From the NCBI RefSeq assembly GCF_001306415.1, contig NZ_LDJX01000003.1, positions 390,531 through 454,530 of the forward strand: a stretch of DNA of 64,000 nt, read 5' to 3'. The DNA is from Croceitalea dokdonensis DOKDO 023. Its GTDB lineage: Bacteria > Bacteroidota > Bacteroidia > Flavobacteriales > Flavobacteriaceae. Shown here piece by piece: positions 1 through 9,002 of the stretch; the first letter of the stretch is position 1, and each line of letters begins with the position of its first letter. Position numbers and translations under genes: made by a program. Below the pieces are notes generated by a model that did no database searches, was not told where the DNA came from, and was given only the letters and a program-made list of their open reading frames with translations.

Positions 1-640
1 ATTGGGTGGGTTGCTCATCTTGTTTGTGCCAAATGGACCGTACCGAAAACCAAGTCAAAAACTAAATTTCAGTAGTTTTTTCTCTGTTTTTAAGCTGCCT
101 AAATTTAGGGCTGCGGCCTTTGGTTATTTTGGACATATGTGGGAGCTATATACGTTTTGGGCCTTTGTTCCCTTACTATTGGCTTTACATTCAAAAACAC
201 ATGGAAACACTTTTTCTATCTCTTTTTGGAGTTTTATCGTTATTGCCGTGGGCGGATTGGCCTGTGTCCTTGGTGGCTATCTTTCCCAACGTTTTGGAAT
301 AAAAAAAGTGGCATTGGTAGCACTTGCTTTGTCTGGTCTTTGTTGTTTACTTTCGCCGGTAATGCTAACCATGGCAAATAGTATTGGTTTTTTACTGTTT
401 CTATGTTTTTGGGGAATGGTGGTCATTGCAGATTCCCCACTATTTTCAACCTTAGTGGCAAGCAATGCGGACCCTAGGCTAAAAGGAACGGCACTCACCA
501 TTGTGAATTGTATAGGTTTTGCCATAACTATTGTAAGTATTCAATTCATGGGTGTGGTACAACAGTTGCTGCCAGAAATGTACAGTTATATGGTTTTGGC
601 AATAGGGCCTGTGCTGGGATTTAGAGCCGCTATCAAGTAG
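1..640 (+). CDS. MFS transporter, C-terminal part (cut by window edge)
   Basis: The reading frame is open from base 2 and ends at TAG 638-640, leaving about 212 residues of a polytopic membrane protein. Five or six hydrophobic segments are visible, separated by short loops. Basic residues follow a segment in SQRFGIKKVAL, like the loop between paired helices in the second half of a major facilitator protein. The size fits the C-terminal half of a 12-helix carrier of about 400 residues. The TTG at base 2 is not the true start, which lies before the window. The substrate cannot be told from this half. The hipBA pair follows after about 195 bases and has its own promoter region, so the two are probably not one operon. 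Confidence 0.75.
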   Translation, partial: LGGLLILFVPNGPYRKPSQKLNFSSFFSVFKLPKFRAAAFGYFGHMWELYTFWAFVPLLLALHSKTHGNTFSISFWSFIVIAVGGLACVLGGYLSQRFGIKKVALVALALSGLCCLLSPVMLTMANSIGFLLFLCFWGMVVIADSPLFSTLVASNADPRLKGTALTIVNCIGFAITIVSIQFMGVVQQLLPEMYSYMVLAIGPVLGFRAAIK

Positions 641-715
641 GACGGGCCTAAGCTTAAAGACAATACGGCCTACATCAAGTAGGTATGGAAATCAATCGTT
701 TCTTTAATTATTGAA

Positions 716-852
716 TGATTTATCATGCATTAAATCTATTTATATCCATTAATGATTGATATTTCATACTTAGAATTATTTTAATTGATTACATTTGAAT
801 GATATTTCATACGTTATATAATTTATTAGCTCATAATGACTGATATTTCATA
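716..852 (+). promoter_or_regulatory. Four evenly spaced operator-like repeats of hipBA
   Basis: The 12-mer TGATATTTCATA occurs exactly at 757-768, 800-811 and 841-852. A 9/12 version (TGATTTATCATG) lies at 716-727. Start-to-start spacings are 41, 43 and 41 bases, about four helical turns, which would put all sites on one face of the DNA. Each unit is nearly palindromic (TGA-N4-TCA). The last copy overlaps the first codons of hipB (ATG 836). Autoregulation by HipB binding several promoter operators is known for hipBA systems. That these are HipB sites is inferred from position and repetition. Confidence 0.7.
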
Positions 853-1186
853 TAAAATAAATAATAAATTAAGTGATGTAGCCATTGAAAAGGCTATAGG
901 CCATTTTATTCGCCATACCAGAAAGCAGCAACACAGGAAACAGGCCGATGTTGCTAAAGCCGCACAAATCAGTAGGTCTACCCTAAGTTTACTGGAACGA
1001 GGGGAAACCGTTACCCTAAGCACCTTGATAAAGGTTTTGAGGGTATTGGATGAGTTGCAAACGTTGCAAGCCTTTGAAGTAAAGCAGCAGCTTAGTCCGC
1101 TTGCCTTGGCCAAACTTCAGAAAAAAGAACGGCAACGTATTCGCGAAAGTGGCACCAACCTAAACGATAACGGAACAACTTGGTGA
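836..1186 (+). CDS. hipB: HipB-type XRE antitoxin and autorepressor
   Basis: This 116-residue protein has a Cro/C1-type helix-turn-helix at about residues 26-75 (QADVAKAAQISRSTLSLLERG is the recognition core). It sits immediately before a HipA kinase with overlapping ends, the standard hipB-hipA order. It is expected to neutralise HipA and to bind the operators upstream of and across its own start. It is longer than E. coli HipB (88 residues), with extra charged residues after the DNA-binding domain (KLQKKERQRIRESG). The ATG at 836 gives the whole domain, and no other start fits better. The function rests on the domain plus the partner gene. Confidence 0.88.
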   Translation: MTDISYKINNKLSDVAIEKAIGHFIRHTRKQQHRKQADVAKAAQISRSTLSLLERGETVTLSTLIKVLRVLDELQTLQAFEVKQQLSPLALAKLQKKERQRIRESGTNLNDNGTTW

Positions 1187-1188
1187 TT

Positions 1189-2490
1189 ATGGATACTGCA
1201 TTTGTGAAAATCTGGGGAGAAGTTGTGGGCGCCGTTACCTGGGACACTGCCCAACAATTGGCATTTTTTGAATACGAACCCAATTTTTTATCCAAAGGCT
1301 GGGATTTGGCGCCTATAAAGATGCCATTAAAACAAGGTTCACGCGTTTATAGTTTTCCGGAACTTCGCAGTAGGACTGATGCCCTAAGTGATACCTTCAA
1401 GGGCCTTCCAGGTTTACTTGCGGACAGTCTGCCCGATAATTATGGAAATCAGTTGATCAATATATGGCTCGCCCAACAGGGAAGATTGCCAGAATCCATG
1501 AACCCGGTGGAGAAACTCTGCTTTATAGGTATCCGTGGTGTAGGTGCCCTAGAATTTGAACCTGCCACGCCAAAAACCAAGAAAACCAGTTTTGATATTG
1601 ATATGGAAAGTCTGGTGACCATTTCCCGTGAAATGTTGGAAAAAAGAGAGGCGTTTACCACGGACTTGACCAATGAAACGCAACAGGCCGTGACCGATAT
1701 TTTAAAAATAGGGACTTCTGCCGGAGGTGCGCGACCAAAAGCGGTTATTGCGTACAATGAAAAAACCGGGAAAATACGATCGGGACAGGCCAATGCACCA
1801 CAAGGTTATGAACACTGGCTCATTAAGCTGGATGGGGTGAGCGAAGTACAATTAGGGGATACCCAAGGATACGGAAGGGTAGAGATGGCCTATTACCTTA
1901 TGGCCAAAGACTGTGGTATTGAAATGACGGAATGTCGTCTGCTTGAGGAAAACAAACGGGCACATTTTATGACCAAACGGTTTGACAGGGCGGGCGGGCG
2001 CACCAAACACCATATGCAAACCTGGTGTGCCATGGAGCATTACGATTTTAACGACATAAGAAGTTATAGTTACGAGCAGCTTTTCCAGACCCTAAGAAAG
2101 CTGGGACTTCATTATGATGCCGCAGCGCAGCTTTTTAGAAGAATGGTCTTTAACGTTATGGCAAGGAACTGTGACGACCATACCAAGAATTTTGCCTTTA
2201 TCTTAAAAAAGGGCGAAGCTTGGAAATTGGCCCCAGCCTATGACATTTGTTACGCCTACAGACCGGATAGCTATTGGGTAAGCCAGCATACGTTGAGTAT
2301 TAATGGTAAACGGGATAACATAACCCCAACGGACATGCTCACCATTGCCCGGTCCATGAACATTAGAAAGGCAAAGGAAATTATAGAGGAAGTACGTGAT
2401 GTAGTCTCCAATTGGATGCATTATGCCAACCAACTGCAGGTGGCTCCCAACAAGCGGGACATGATTGCAAGGAATCTGTCCTTGCCCTAG
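1189..2490 (+). CDS. hipA: HipA-type serine/threonine kinase toxin
   Basis: About 433 residues, the usual HipA length. The HipA kinase motifs are present in order: a glycine-rich loop IGTSAGGARPK (about 174-184), the ATP-anchoring lysine in HWLIKLD (209-215), the catalytic loop NCDDHTKN (327-334) and a metal-binding Asp in APAYD (348-352). HipA of E. coli phosphorylates glutamyl-tRNA synthetase and induces dormancy. The target here is unknown. The frame is open from TTG 1180, but ATG 1189 lies three bases after the hipB stop and is the likelier start, giving tight coupling to the antitoxin. All catalytic residues appear intact, so the toxin is probably active. Confidence 0.9.
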   Translation: MDTAFVKIWGEVVGAVTWDTAQQLAFFEYEPNFLSKGWDLAPIKMPLKQGSRVYSFPELRSRTDALSDTFKGLPGLLADSLPDNYGNQLINIWLAQQGRLPESMNPVEKLCFIGIRGVGALEFEPATPKTKKTSFDIDMESLVTISREMLEKREAFTTDLTNETQQAVTDILKIGTSAGGARPKAVIAYNEKTGKIRSGQANAPQGYEHWLIKLDGVSEVQLGDTQGYGRVEMAYYLMAKDCGIEMTECRLLEENKRAHFMTKRFDRAGGRTKHHMQTWCAMEHYDFNDIRSYSYEQLFQTLRKLGLHYDAAAQLFRRMVFNVMARNCDDHTKNFAFILKKGEAWKLAPAYDICYAYRPDSYWVSQHTLSINGKRDNITPTDMLTIARSMNIRKAKEIIEEVRDVVSNWMHYANQLQVAPNKRDMIARNLSLP

Positions 2491-2863
2491 GGTGTGCCCC
2501 TATTTTTTGGTGGATAGGGGAATCTTGTGCCCAAACCTAACTGCCTTCCATTCCAAGGTATTCCATAAACTAAAAAAGGCCTTGTTTAACACAAGACCCT
2601 TTTACGAGAACACTATATGAAAATGAAAAAATTTACTTTCTGATTTATTACGTGGTAAATGTAGGCAGGGAACCCGTCCTTTTGAAATTATTGTTGTGAA
2701 GTAGGGCAGGTTTGTGGTGACGGGTAACTTTTGGGTTGGCATGGAGCTAAAAGGCCTTGCAATTACCCTAGAGCACTACGCTTATTTTGGCCATAAGGCA
2801 TTTACGTTGGTTATGGTAGGTTTGGCACGTGAAGTTATAAACGCGGACCTTCCATAAGAAAGG
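2491..2863. other. Gap between hipA and the aminotransferase gene
   Basis: These 373 bases hold no supportable gene. A hairpin at 2572-2604 (AAAAAGGCCTTGT and a near-complementary ACAAGACCCTTTT) is a possible hipA terminator, but its T tract is poor. A second stem of CCCCTAT and ATAGGGG lies at about 2497-2517. A short start-stop frame at about 2617 (ATGAAAATGAAAAAATTTAC, then TGA a few bases on) is too short to support. The rest shows nothing I recognise. Confidence 0.4.
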
Positions 2864-4133
2864 TTAGCCAGCCACTGCCCTAAGGGCATTTACCAAATAA
2901 TCAATATCCTGTTTTGTAATGTAAATGGCAAAGGACAATCGTAACGCATTGAGCCCATGGCTCCCCATGGGCCTGCAATCAATTCCGTAGGCCTCCCAAA
3001 GTTCTTCTTTGACATCCTTCACTTTTTTGCCTTTGACCTCCACCACTTGGATGCCTGCTGACAATTGGTCGGGCGCTGGTGTTTTTATGAGGAATCTAGC
3101 ATCATCCTTAATTTTTGACCGGAAATAGTCTTTGAGTTCATAGGTACGCCGGTGTATTTTTTTGGTGGTTAAGGTATTGTGGAAATCTACGGCAGCCCCT
3201 AGTCCCAAAACTTCGGGTAAATTCCTGGTGTTGTAATTCTCTAGCCTTCGGATACTGGTGTCCATATGGCCGCGGGCCACCATAAGGGGTTTTAACTTTC
3301 TCTGAGATTCCTTTTTTGCATAAAACACCCCAATTCCTTTAGGTGAAAATAGCCATTTATGGGCGCTGGCAGTATAAAAATCACAGCCCAGTTCATGCAG
3401 GTCAATAGCAAACATTCCGGCGGTTTGTGCGCCGTCCACGGCCACTAAAATTCCTTTTTTGTGCGCCATTTCCGCCACTTGCCTAACCGGTAAAATCATC
3501 CCGTTGGTATTTACCATATGGCACATAGAAATTATTTTGGTTCTGGGGGTGATGCTTTTTTTATACACTTCTACCAGCTCTTCAACAGATTTGGGGATGA
3601 GCGGCAGGATGGGCCTTACCAGGGTAATGCCTTTGGTCTCCTGCCAGACCTCCCAGGGAATTCTACCGCTGGAATGTTCGTGATCGGCAAGAATCACCTC
3701 ATCCCCGGGCTGTAGGTCAAAACTTCGTGCGATGAGGTTCATCCCTTCGGTGGTATTGTGGATCAACGCAATTTCTTCGGCATCAACCGCATAATTCTGC
3801 CACTTTTTGTCGTACCTCTTCCTTCGCCTCATCCCAACCGCCCCACATATATCTGGAAGGAAAACCGTCTAAGGTGTTTCTAAAGGTATTGGTAGCTTGT
3901 TGTATGTGGGTTGATGAAGCTCCGAGCGAAGCATTATTGAAGTAATGAAGTCCTTCTGCTAGCTTAAATTGAGACCTTACAAGTTCCCAGTAGGGTTCGT
4001 CACTGGCAGGGGAAGTAATTCCGGTGGTTTCCCAAATGGAACCAAGATCTTTTCCAAACACAGGCAAGGCCATTGTGCCAACAGCGGCTTTTCCAATGCG
4101 TTGCAAAAACGTACGTCTAGAACTTTGGTCCAT
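2864..4133 (-). pseudogene. Tat-exported class V aminotransferase, frameshifted
   Basis: Two minus-strand frames make up one protein of the PLP-dependent aminotransferase class V family (isopenicillin-N epimerase/cysteine desulfurase-like). The first (4133 to 3783, 116 residues) starts with a twin-arginine signal, SRRTFLQ followed by a hydrophobic stretch, and ends QKVAELCG-stop. The second continues in another frame with VDAEEIALIHNTTEGMN and runs to 2864. It carries VDGAQTAG and the Schiff-base lysine region SAHKWLFSPKG. The break lies at about 3783-3790. The span is 1270 bases, so removing one base gives a continuous frame of about 422 residues, normal for the family. The rest of the frame is clean, which fits a very recent mutation or a sequencing error. 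The substrate is unknown. The neighbour acyl-CoA dehydrogenase is on the same strand but 254 bases away. Confidence 0.8.
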
Positions 4134-4387
4134 AACAATTTTTAACGGAGAATATCCCTAAAAATACATGGAATTGATGGAATACGGGGGTGGAAAGTTA
4201 AAAACCTGAAATAGGGTACCTTTAACGATGTTGGTCCTTAGGAAGCTTAAGGGTACGCAAAAAACTCCCGATAATGTACAACGGAAAGGATAGGAATTAG
4301 CATCCAAAACCCTGCAGTTGGCCCTATACTATCCAGCAGTTTATTTCTAAAGGCACTCAAAGCTACCCAAAGGCGGTTGACATGATG

Positions 4388-5566
4388 TTACTTAAATGCC
4401 TGATGCCCGGTAATATCGGCGCCTGTAATCAATAAATGGATGTCATGGGTACCCTCGTAGGTGATTACACTTTCTAGGTTCATCATATGGCGCATGATGC
4501 TATACTCACCGGTAATACCCATACCTCCCAATATTTGTCTTGCCTCCCTGGCAACCTTAATGGCCATTTCCACATTGTTGCGTTTGGCCATGGAGATTTG
4601 TGCCGTGGTAGCTTTTCCTATGTTCTTTAATTGTCCCAAGCGATATGCCAATAGTTGTGCCTTGGTAATTTCGGTTATCATTTCGGCCAATTTTTTCTGT
4701 TGTAGCTGAAAAGCTGCAATAGGTTTTCCAAATTGCATACGCTCCTTTGCATAGCGCAAGGCGGTGTCATAGCAATCCATGGCAGCACCAATGGCTCCCC
4801 AAGCAATTCCGTATCGAGCAGAATCTAGACAACCAAGAGGGGCACCCAAACCAGATTTATTGGGGAGTAAATTCTCTTTAGGAACTTTTACATCCGAGAA
4901 TATAAGCTCTCCAGTAGCAGAGGCACGAAGCGACCATTTGTTATGGGTCTCTGGAGTGGAAAAGCCTTCCATACCCCGTTCCACGATTAGACCATGAATT
5001 CGGCCTTCCTCATTCTTTGCCCACACCACGGCAATATCCGCAAAAGGGGAGTTGGAAATCCAGAGTTTGGCACCGTTCAGTAAATAATGGTCTCCCATAT
5101 CCTTGTATTTGGTTTCCATACCACCAGGGTTGGAGCCATGGTTGGGCTCTGTTAAACCAAAACAGCCCATCCATTCCCCTGTGGCCAATTTGGGTAAATA
5201 TTTTTTGCGTTGCTCCTCCGTACCATAGGCAAATATAGGATACATCACCAAAGATGATTGTACCGAGGCAGTGGAGCGTACACCGCTGTCCCCACGTTCT
5301 ATTTCTTGCATGATGAGTCCGTAGCTTATTTGGTCCAATCCTGCCCCACCATACGCCTCCGGTATGTATGGGCCAAATGCCCCGATCTCCGCCAAGCCGC
5401 CAATAATCTGTTTTGGAAATGCTGCCTTTTGTGCATACTCCTCTATGATGGGGGAGACGTCCCTTTTTACCCATTGGCGGGCCGCATCGCGCACCAACAG
5501 ATGTTCTTCTGATAATAAATCGTCTAGATGGTAATAGTCTGGGGCTTCAAACAGGTCTGGCTTCAT
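4388..5566 (-). CDS. Glutaryl-CoA dehydrogenase-type acyl-CoA dehydrogenase
   Basis: This 392-residue FAD flavoprotein has the full acyl-CoA dehydrogenase fold. The N-terminal helical domain has DSGVRSTASVQSSLVM and the middle domain has GCFGLTEPNHGSNPGGMET. The C-terminal domain has YEGTHDIHLLITG, where the Glu aligns with the catalytic base of glutaryl-CoA dehydrogenase. These motifs are closer to that enzyme, which oxidises and decarboxylates glutaryl-CoA to crotonyl-CoA in lysine/tryptophan breakdown, than to straight-chain acyl-CoA dehydrogenases. It is cytoplasmic. The start at 5566 gives the expected N-terminus. No other pathway gene is adjacent, so the exact substrate is inferred from motifs. 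Confidence 0.9.
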   Translation of the reverse strand: MKPDLFEAPDYYHLDDLLSEEHLLVRDAARQWVKRDVSPIIEEYAQKAAFPKQIIGGLAEIGAFGPYIPEAYGGAGLDQISYGLIMQEIERGDSGVRSTASVQSSLVMYPIFAYGTEEQRKKYLPKLATGEWMGCFGLTEPNHGSNPGGMETKYKDMGDHYLLNGAKLWISNSPFADIAVVWAKNEEGRIHGLIVERGMEGFSTPETHNKWSLRASATGELIFSDVKVPKENLLPNKSGLGAPLGCLDSARYGIAWGAIGAAMDCYDTALRYAKERMQFGKPIAAFQLQQKKLAEMITEITKAQLLAYRLGQLKNIGKATTAQISMAKRNNVEMAIKVAREARQILGGMGITGEYSIMRHMMNLESVITYEGTHDIHLLITGADITGHQAFK

Positions 5567-5648
5567 GGCAATGGATTTTTATCAAAGATACTAACGAAAA
5601 CTAACTTTTAACGCAAGTGTTGTGATATGCCTGTAAGGTTTGTATCAC

Positions 5649-6071
5649 CTAATCTATGCGCTCATAAATCAATCCTGGACCGTCACAAGCCAACCATGTA
5701 CTGCGTAAACGTTTCTCGTCGTTGTCTAAGATCAGGGTTTCGTTTGCTGTTCCAAAACAGCTACCTACAATACCGTTGGCTTCCGTATAATTGAGCAATA
5801 GTTGTTTTTCCCCGTTCATTTCCTTGCGCTCAAAACTTCCTGAAGCATTGAGGGTACCGCCATCTGCGGTCCTTGATTTGGTAAATGTCCCATCTGTACG
5901 AAATAGGTAGGATTCTTGCCACTCCATGGATTCTCCTTGGGTAACGCTGCCATCGGAACCGGACATGGATACCAAGCGCCATTCTTGGTTGGTGCTGGCG
6001 TCAAAAACCAAACGATCTTCCTTGGAACAGGAAACGATAAAAAATAATAGTAGCACGGTAATGTATCTCAT
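5649..6071 (-). CDS. Small lipoprotein, lipocalin-like
   Basis: About 140 residues. Starting at ATG 6071 rather than the upstream ATG at 6101 puts the signal peptide at the N-terminus: MRYITVLLLFF with lipobox FIVSC, then SKED. The mature part reads like a single small beta-barrel or sandwich (WRLVSMSG, SYLFRTDGTFTKSR, GSFERKE, LLLNYTEANG, ERID at the end). This is the layout of lipocalin-like or META-like lipoproteins common in Bacteroidota. Three cysteines remain in the mature protein. No specific function is recognisable. It stands alone between the acyl-CoA dehydrogenase and the methyltransferase gene. Confidence 0.7.
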   Translation of the reverse strand: MRYITVLLLFFIVSCSKEDRLVFDASTNQEWRLVSMSGSDGSVTQGESMEWQESYLFRTDGTFTKSRTADGGTLNASGSFERKEMNGEKQLLLNYTEANGIVGSCFGTANETLILDNDEKRLRSTWLACDGPGLIYERID

Positions 6072-6123
6072 AACAACATACTTTACCCTAAGATACCGCA
6101 TTTGCCAATTTGTTGCGTTAACA

Positions 6124-6876
6124 TTACATTTTTAGGTAGAATGCTTTGGTAAGGCCTATATAATCTGCCGTATACTGGTGGCGATCGGTCTCTATGACAA
6201 GTAAGTCTGTCGCCGCCTGCTGTTCCTTAAAGCTAAATTCCAATAAACATCGCTTGATATTAGTGGTTTTTTTGCCTTTGACCCGGGTGACACGGACCGG
6301 GAACAGACTGTTTGTCCTAGCTAGGGAAACAAATCTTTGTTCTTCCTTAAACGGAATAATGGTGGCAAATTTCCCTGTTTCGGAGAGTAAATGGCCTACT
6401 CCAGACAAAAGCTCCTCAAAAGGCAAGGAGTTATAAAACCGTGCTTTTTTTCGGTTTTCTGGGATATCTTTTTGCTGATGGTCAAATTCTGAGGGAGCTT
6501 CGTAAAAAGGTGGGTTGCATAAGATGAGGTCATACGGCTCTTCCAAAAGCGTTTGATCTTCCATGGATTCTTCTAAAAATTCTCCAAAACTGGCGTGATA
6601 ACAGAACAGTCTATCCGCCCAAGCAGAAGCTTCAAAATTATCCACACATTGTTCATAGGCATCATTGTCCAATTCCAGGGCATCAATGGTTTCTGCATGG
6701 GAACGTTGGGCCATTTGGAGTGCCAAAAGCCCTGTGCCCGCGCCAATATCCAGAATGCGTTGTGGTTGATGTTCAATGGATGCCCAAGCCCCTAAAAGCA
6801 CCCCATCTGTCCCCACTTTCATGGCGCATCTGTCTTGCTGTACGGTGAATTGTTTGAATTTAAATGGTTTGTTCAT
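6124..6876 (-). CDS. trmN: tRNA1(Val) adenine-37 N6-methyltransferase (TrmN6/YfiC family)
   Basis: This 250-residue Rossmann-fold methyltransferase has the SAM-binding motif LDIGAGTGLLALQ (about residues 41-53) and the N6-adenine catalytic motif CNPPFYEAP. The N-terminus KPFKFKQFTVQQDRCAMKVGTDGVLLGAW is the hallmark of the YfiC/TrmN6 family, which methylates A37 of tRNA1(Val) in E. coli. Length matches the family. The gene stands alone with 142 bases to rimM on the same strand. RlmF- or PrmC-like activity is less likely given the N-terminal signature. Confidence 0.9.
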   Translation of the reverse strand: MNKPFKFKQFTVQQDRCAMKVGTDGVLLGAWASIEHQPQRILDIGAGTGLLALQMAQRSHAETIDALELDNDAYEQCVDNFEASAWADRLFCYHASFGEFLEESMEDQTLLEEPYDLILCNPPFYEAPSEFDHQQKDIPENRKKARFYNSLPFEELLSGVGHLLSETGKFATIIPFKEEQRFVSLARTNSLFPVRVTRVKGKKTTNIKRCLLEFSFKEQQAATDLLVIETDRHQYTADYIGLTKAFYLKM

Positions 6877-7018
6877 CTATGGTGGTCTAGAAACAAAAGT
6901 ATAGTTTGCTGTTTTGATGGTTATCAGCATTGATGTAAAAATAGGAATCGGACATTGGCCCAACCGAGTTTGATACTAGATTACCATCAACGCTACAGGT
7001 AAGATTTTTTAAAAATCA

Positions 7019-7546
7019 TCATCCTAGATATAATTCCACCAGCCCTTCCGGTGTGCTTACGTGGATGGTCCTGTTCTGGCGGTCTACCTTGGAAATGATG
7101 GCGTCGGTTACGGGAATCAACAGTTCTTTGTCTCCTTTCTTGGCTTCAAAAAGCACTTGGGAAGATGAATCGTTTACGGAAACAATAGTGCCAATAGGGC
7201 CATGTTGTGCATCCATCAATTCAAATCCGATCACTTCATGGTAGTAAAATTGGTTTCCGGAAAGCTGCGGCAAGAGCGTTAAGGGCAGGTAAAGTTCAGC
7301 CCCTAGGATGCGGTCTGCGGCCGCTTCATCTTTAACCCCTTCAAAATCTATCCGCAATAGGGCAGATTTATGGAGACGGCATTTGTCAATAAAAAATGGA
7401 ACCAGGTTGTTTCCTAAAGAAACAAGCACTGATTCCATGTTTTCGTAAAGCTCAGGTTCATCGGCATCAATTTTGGCCAATACCTCACCTTTAAAACTGT
7501 ATTTGGAAACCACTTTGCCCAAGTAGAAACAATCTTCCTTGCGCAT
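7019..7546 (-). CDS. rimM: Ribosome maturation factor RimM
   Basis: About 175 residues with the RimM N-terminal beta-barrel (CFYLGKVVSKYSFKGEVLAKID) and a C-terminal PRC-barrel (YYHEVIGFELMDAQHGPIG, ELLIPVTDAIISKVD). RimM binds S19 and assists maturation of the 30S head. ATG 7546 is preferred over the TTG at 7555 because it starts the protein at the family position and leaves nine bases after the rpsP stop. The order rpsP-rimM is conserved in bacteria, so the two are cotranscribed. The usual trmD and rplS do not follow here. Confidence 0.95.
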   Translation of the reverse strand: MRKEDCFYLGKVVSKYSFKGEVLAKIDADEPELYENMESVLVSLGNNLVPFFIDKCRLHKSALLRIDFEGVKDEAAADRILGAELYLPLTLLPQLSGNQFYYHEVIGFELMDAQHGPIGTIVSVNDSSSQVLFEAKKGDKELLIPVTDAIISKVDRQNRTIHVSTPEGLVELYLG

Positions 7547-7555
7547 GGTGTTCAA

Positions 7556-8143
7556 TTACTCTTTTGGAGATTCTTCTTCGGTGGCTTCTGGCGCAGCTTC
7601 TTCGGCTACGGGAGCTTCCTCATTTGCTTCAGCAACCGCCTCCTCAACAACAGGAGAGGTCTCCTCAACAACCTCCTCCGTAGCTTCTTCTACTTCTGGC
7701 ATTGCCGCAGCGGCACGTTTTTCGCTGAATTCTTTTTCCGCTTCCAACGCTTTTGCCTTGGCATTGGCCTCTTCCTTGCTCAGTCCATCACGTTTGGCCT
7801 GCACGGCAGCTTCTTTTTCAGCGATCCAGGCATTGAATTTTTCCTCGGCCTGCTCCTCTGTCAATGCACCTTTGCGTACACCGCCCAATAAATGGTGCTT
7901 TAAAAGCACGCCCTTATAGGATAAGATGGCTCTAGCGGTATCCGTTGGCTGTGCCCCGTTGCTCAACCATTTTACGGAATTGTCCACATTAACGTCAATG
8001 GTGGCAGGATTGGTGTTGGGATTGTAGGTTCCTAATTTTTCAAGAAATTTTCCATCTCTTTTAGCCCTTGCATCCGCTGCAACGATCCAATAAAATGGTT
8101 TTCCTTTTTTACCGTGTCTCTGTAATCTAATTTTAACTGGCAT
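7556..8143 (-). CDS. rpsP: 30S ribosomal protein S16 with long acidic tail
   Basis: Residues 1-80 are canonical S16 ([46 protein letters not shown]). The protein then continues to 195 residues, more than twice the E. coli length. The extra part is a Lys/Glu/Ala-rich helical segment followed by a low-complexity tail of about 50 residues made almost wholly of Glu, Ala, Val and Thr. Such tails are common on S16 of Bacteroidota, and their role is not known to me. A TATTTTTG box at 8223-8216 provides a plausible promoter. Confidence 0.97.
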   Translation of the reverse strand: MPVKIRLQRHGKKGKPFYWIVAADARAKRDGKFLEKLGTYNPNTNPATIDVNVDNSVKWLSNGAQPTDTARAILSYKGVLLKHHLLGGVRKGALTEEQAEEKFNAWIAEKEAAVQAKRDGLSKEEANAKAKALEAEKEFSEKRAAAAMPEVEEATEEVVEETSPVVEEAVAEANEEAPVAEEAAPEATEEESPKE

Positions 8144-8215
8144 ATCACATTAATTTGTAGGGTGCCCGACCCAGGTTATTAATTCTTTTTAATTCGCCCA
8201 TCGATTAGGCGGCTG

Positions 8216-8223
8216 CAAAAATA
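8216..8223 (-). promoter_or_regulatory. -7 box of rpsP-rimM
   Basis: On the minus strand the sequence reads TATTTTTG, matching the Bacteroidota -7 consensus TAnnTTTG. It lies about 73 bases upstream of the rpsP start. No TTG is found at the ideal 19-21 base spacing upstream, so the -33 element is weak. The leader of about 65 bases could hold an S16 control site, but none is recognisable. Confidence 0.45.
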
Positions 8224-8393
8224 CATTTATTTTTACAATAGTCCTTACAATGGGATAAAAAGTTAAATCCCTTAACATGCGCCGTTTAGGACCATAAATC
8301 TATGTTAAAGCAGGCCCTAGGCTTGACTTTCTGCTTAAAACCTGTATATTAACGAGTGTAAGTTATTGAAAGACAATAACATTGGAATTAAAA

Positions 8394-8864
8394 ATGAAGA
8401 TAGATAGAATGAAGTACACCGTAGAAATGTCAAACAAATTGAATGAATTGTTGGAAAGAACGTATGATGCTGAAAAAGGATTTAAACAAGCAGCCGACAA
8501 AGTAGAGAACCCAACGTTAAAGAAATTTTTTAAAGAGCGGGTAAATCAGCGATATGAATTTGGTCATGCACTCAAAGATGAAATCAAATCCTTCGGGCAA
8601 AGCCCAGATAAAGGGGGAAGTACTAAAGGCACACTCCATAGAAATTGGATAGACCTCAAAACATTTTTCTCCAATAACAATGAGGAAGCTATGTTAGAAG
8701 AGGTCAATCGTGGAGAAAAAGAAGCGATAGAAACCTATAATGATATCTTGCACGATAAAGAATTTGTATTGCCCCCAACGACGGAAAGTCTGTTGATGAG
8801 ACAGCGCAATGCCATACGGGAAACTTTGGAAACTGCAGAAATTTTTGAAAGTGCCGTGTCCTAA
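8394..8864 (+). CDS. PA2169-type four-helix-bundle protein (DUF2383)
   Basis: About 156 residues, almost all predicted helix, with ferritin-like four-helix-bundle spacing: LNELLERTYDAEKGFKQAADKV, a second helix around FKERVNQRYEFGHALKDEI, a glycine/serine turn (GQSPDKGGSTKGTLHRNW), then EEVNRGEKEAIETYNDIL and a last helix. HRNWIDLK and the EKEA.ETY helix are typical of the DUF2383/PA2169 family, usually linked to envelope stress, with no biochemical role proven. ATG 8394 is chosen over the upstream TTG 8382. A perfect terminator follows at 8886-8914, so the gene is monocistronic. Confidence 0.8.
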   Translation: MKIDRMKYTVEMSNKLNELLERTYDAEKGFKQAADKVENPTLKKFFKERVNQRYEFGHALKDEIKSFGQSPDKGGSTKGTLHRNWIDLKTFFSNNNEEAMLEEVNRGEKEAIETYNDILHDKEFVLPPTTESLLMRQRNAIRETLETAEIFESAVS

Positions 8865-8885
8865 GACACTACTATTTAGTTAATA

Positions 8886-8914
8886 AAAAGTCGGACACCT
8901 GTCCGACTTTTTTT
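8886..8914 (+). terminator. Rho-independent terminator
   Basis: AGTCGGACA (8889-8897) pairs with TGTCCGACT (8900-8908) around a CC loop and is followed by a run of T. It ends the DUF2383 gene. Confidence 0.9.
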
Positions 8915-9002
8915 ATGGTTGATAACTCCTTACAATTCTATTTTCTCCCAAAAGGCCTTTTGGCTATTTTTATTCTTTTCAATACTAAAAAATAGTTTTA
9001 AT

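Noticed and set aside
638..682. Near-duplicate ATCAAGTAGG segments after the MFS gene
   Set aside because: Only about ten bases match; too short to support as a repeat or attachment site.
5010..5474. 154-codon frame on the same strand as the acyl-CoA dehydrogenase
   Set aside because: Lies wholly inside the dehydrogenase in another frame, rich in Trp/Gly/His, no family features.
7539..7919. Ser/Ala-rich frame antisense to the S16 tail
   Set aside because: Low complexity is just the reverse reading of the Glu/Ala codons of rpsP.
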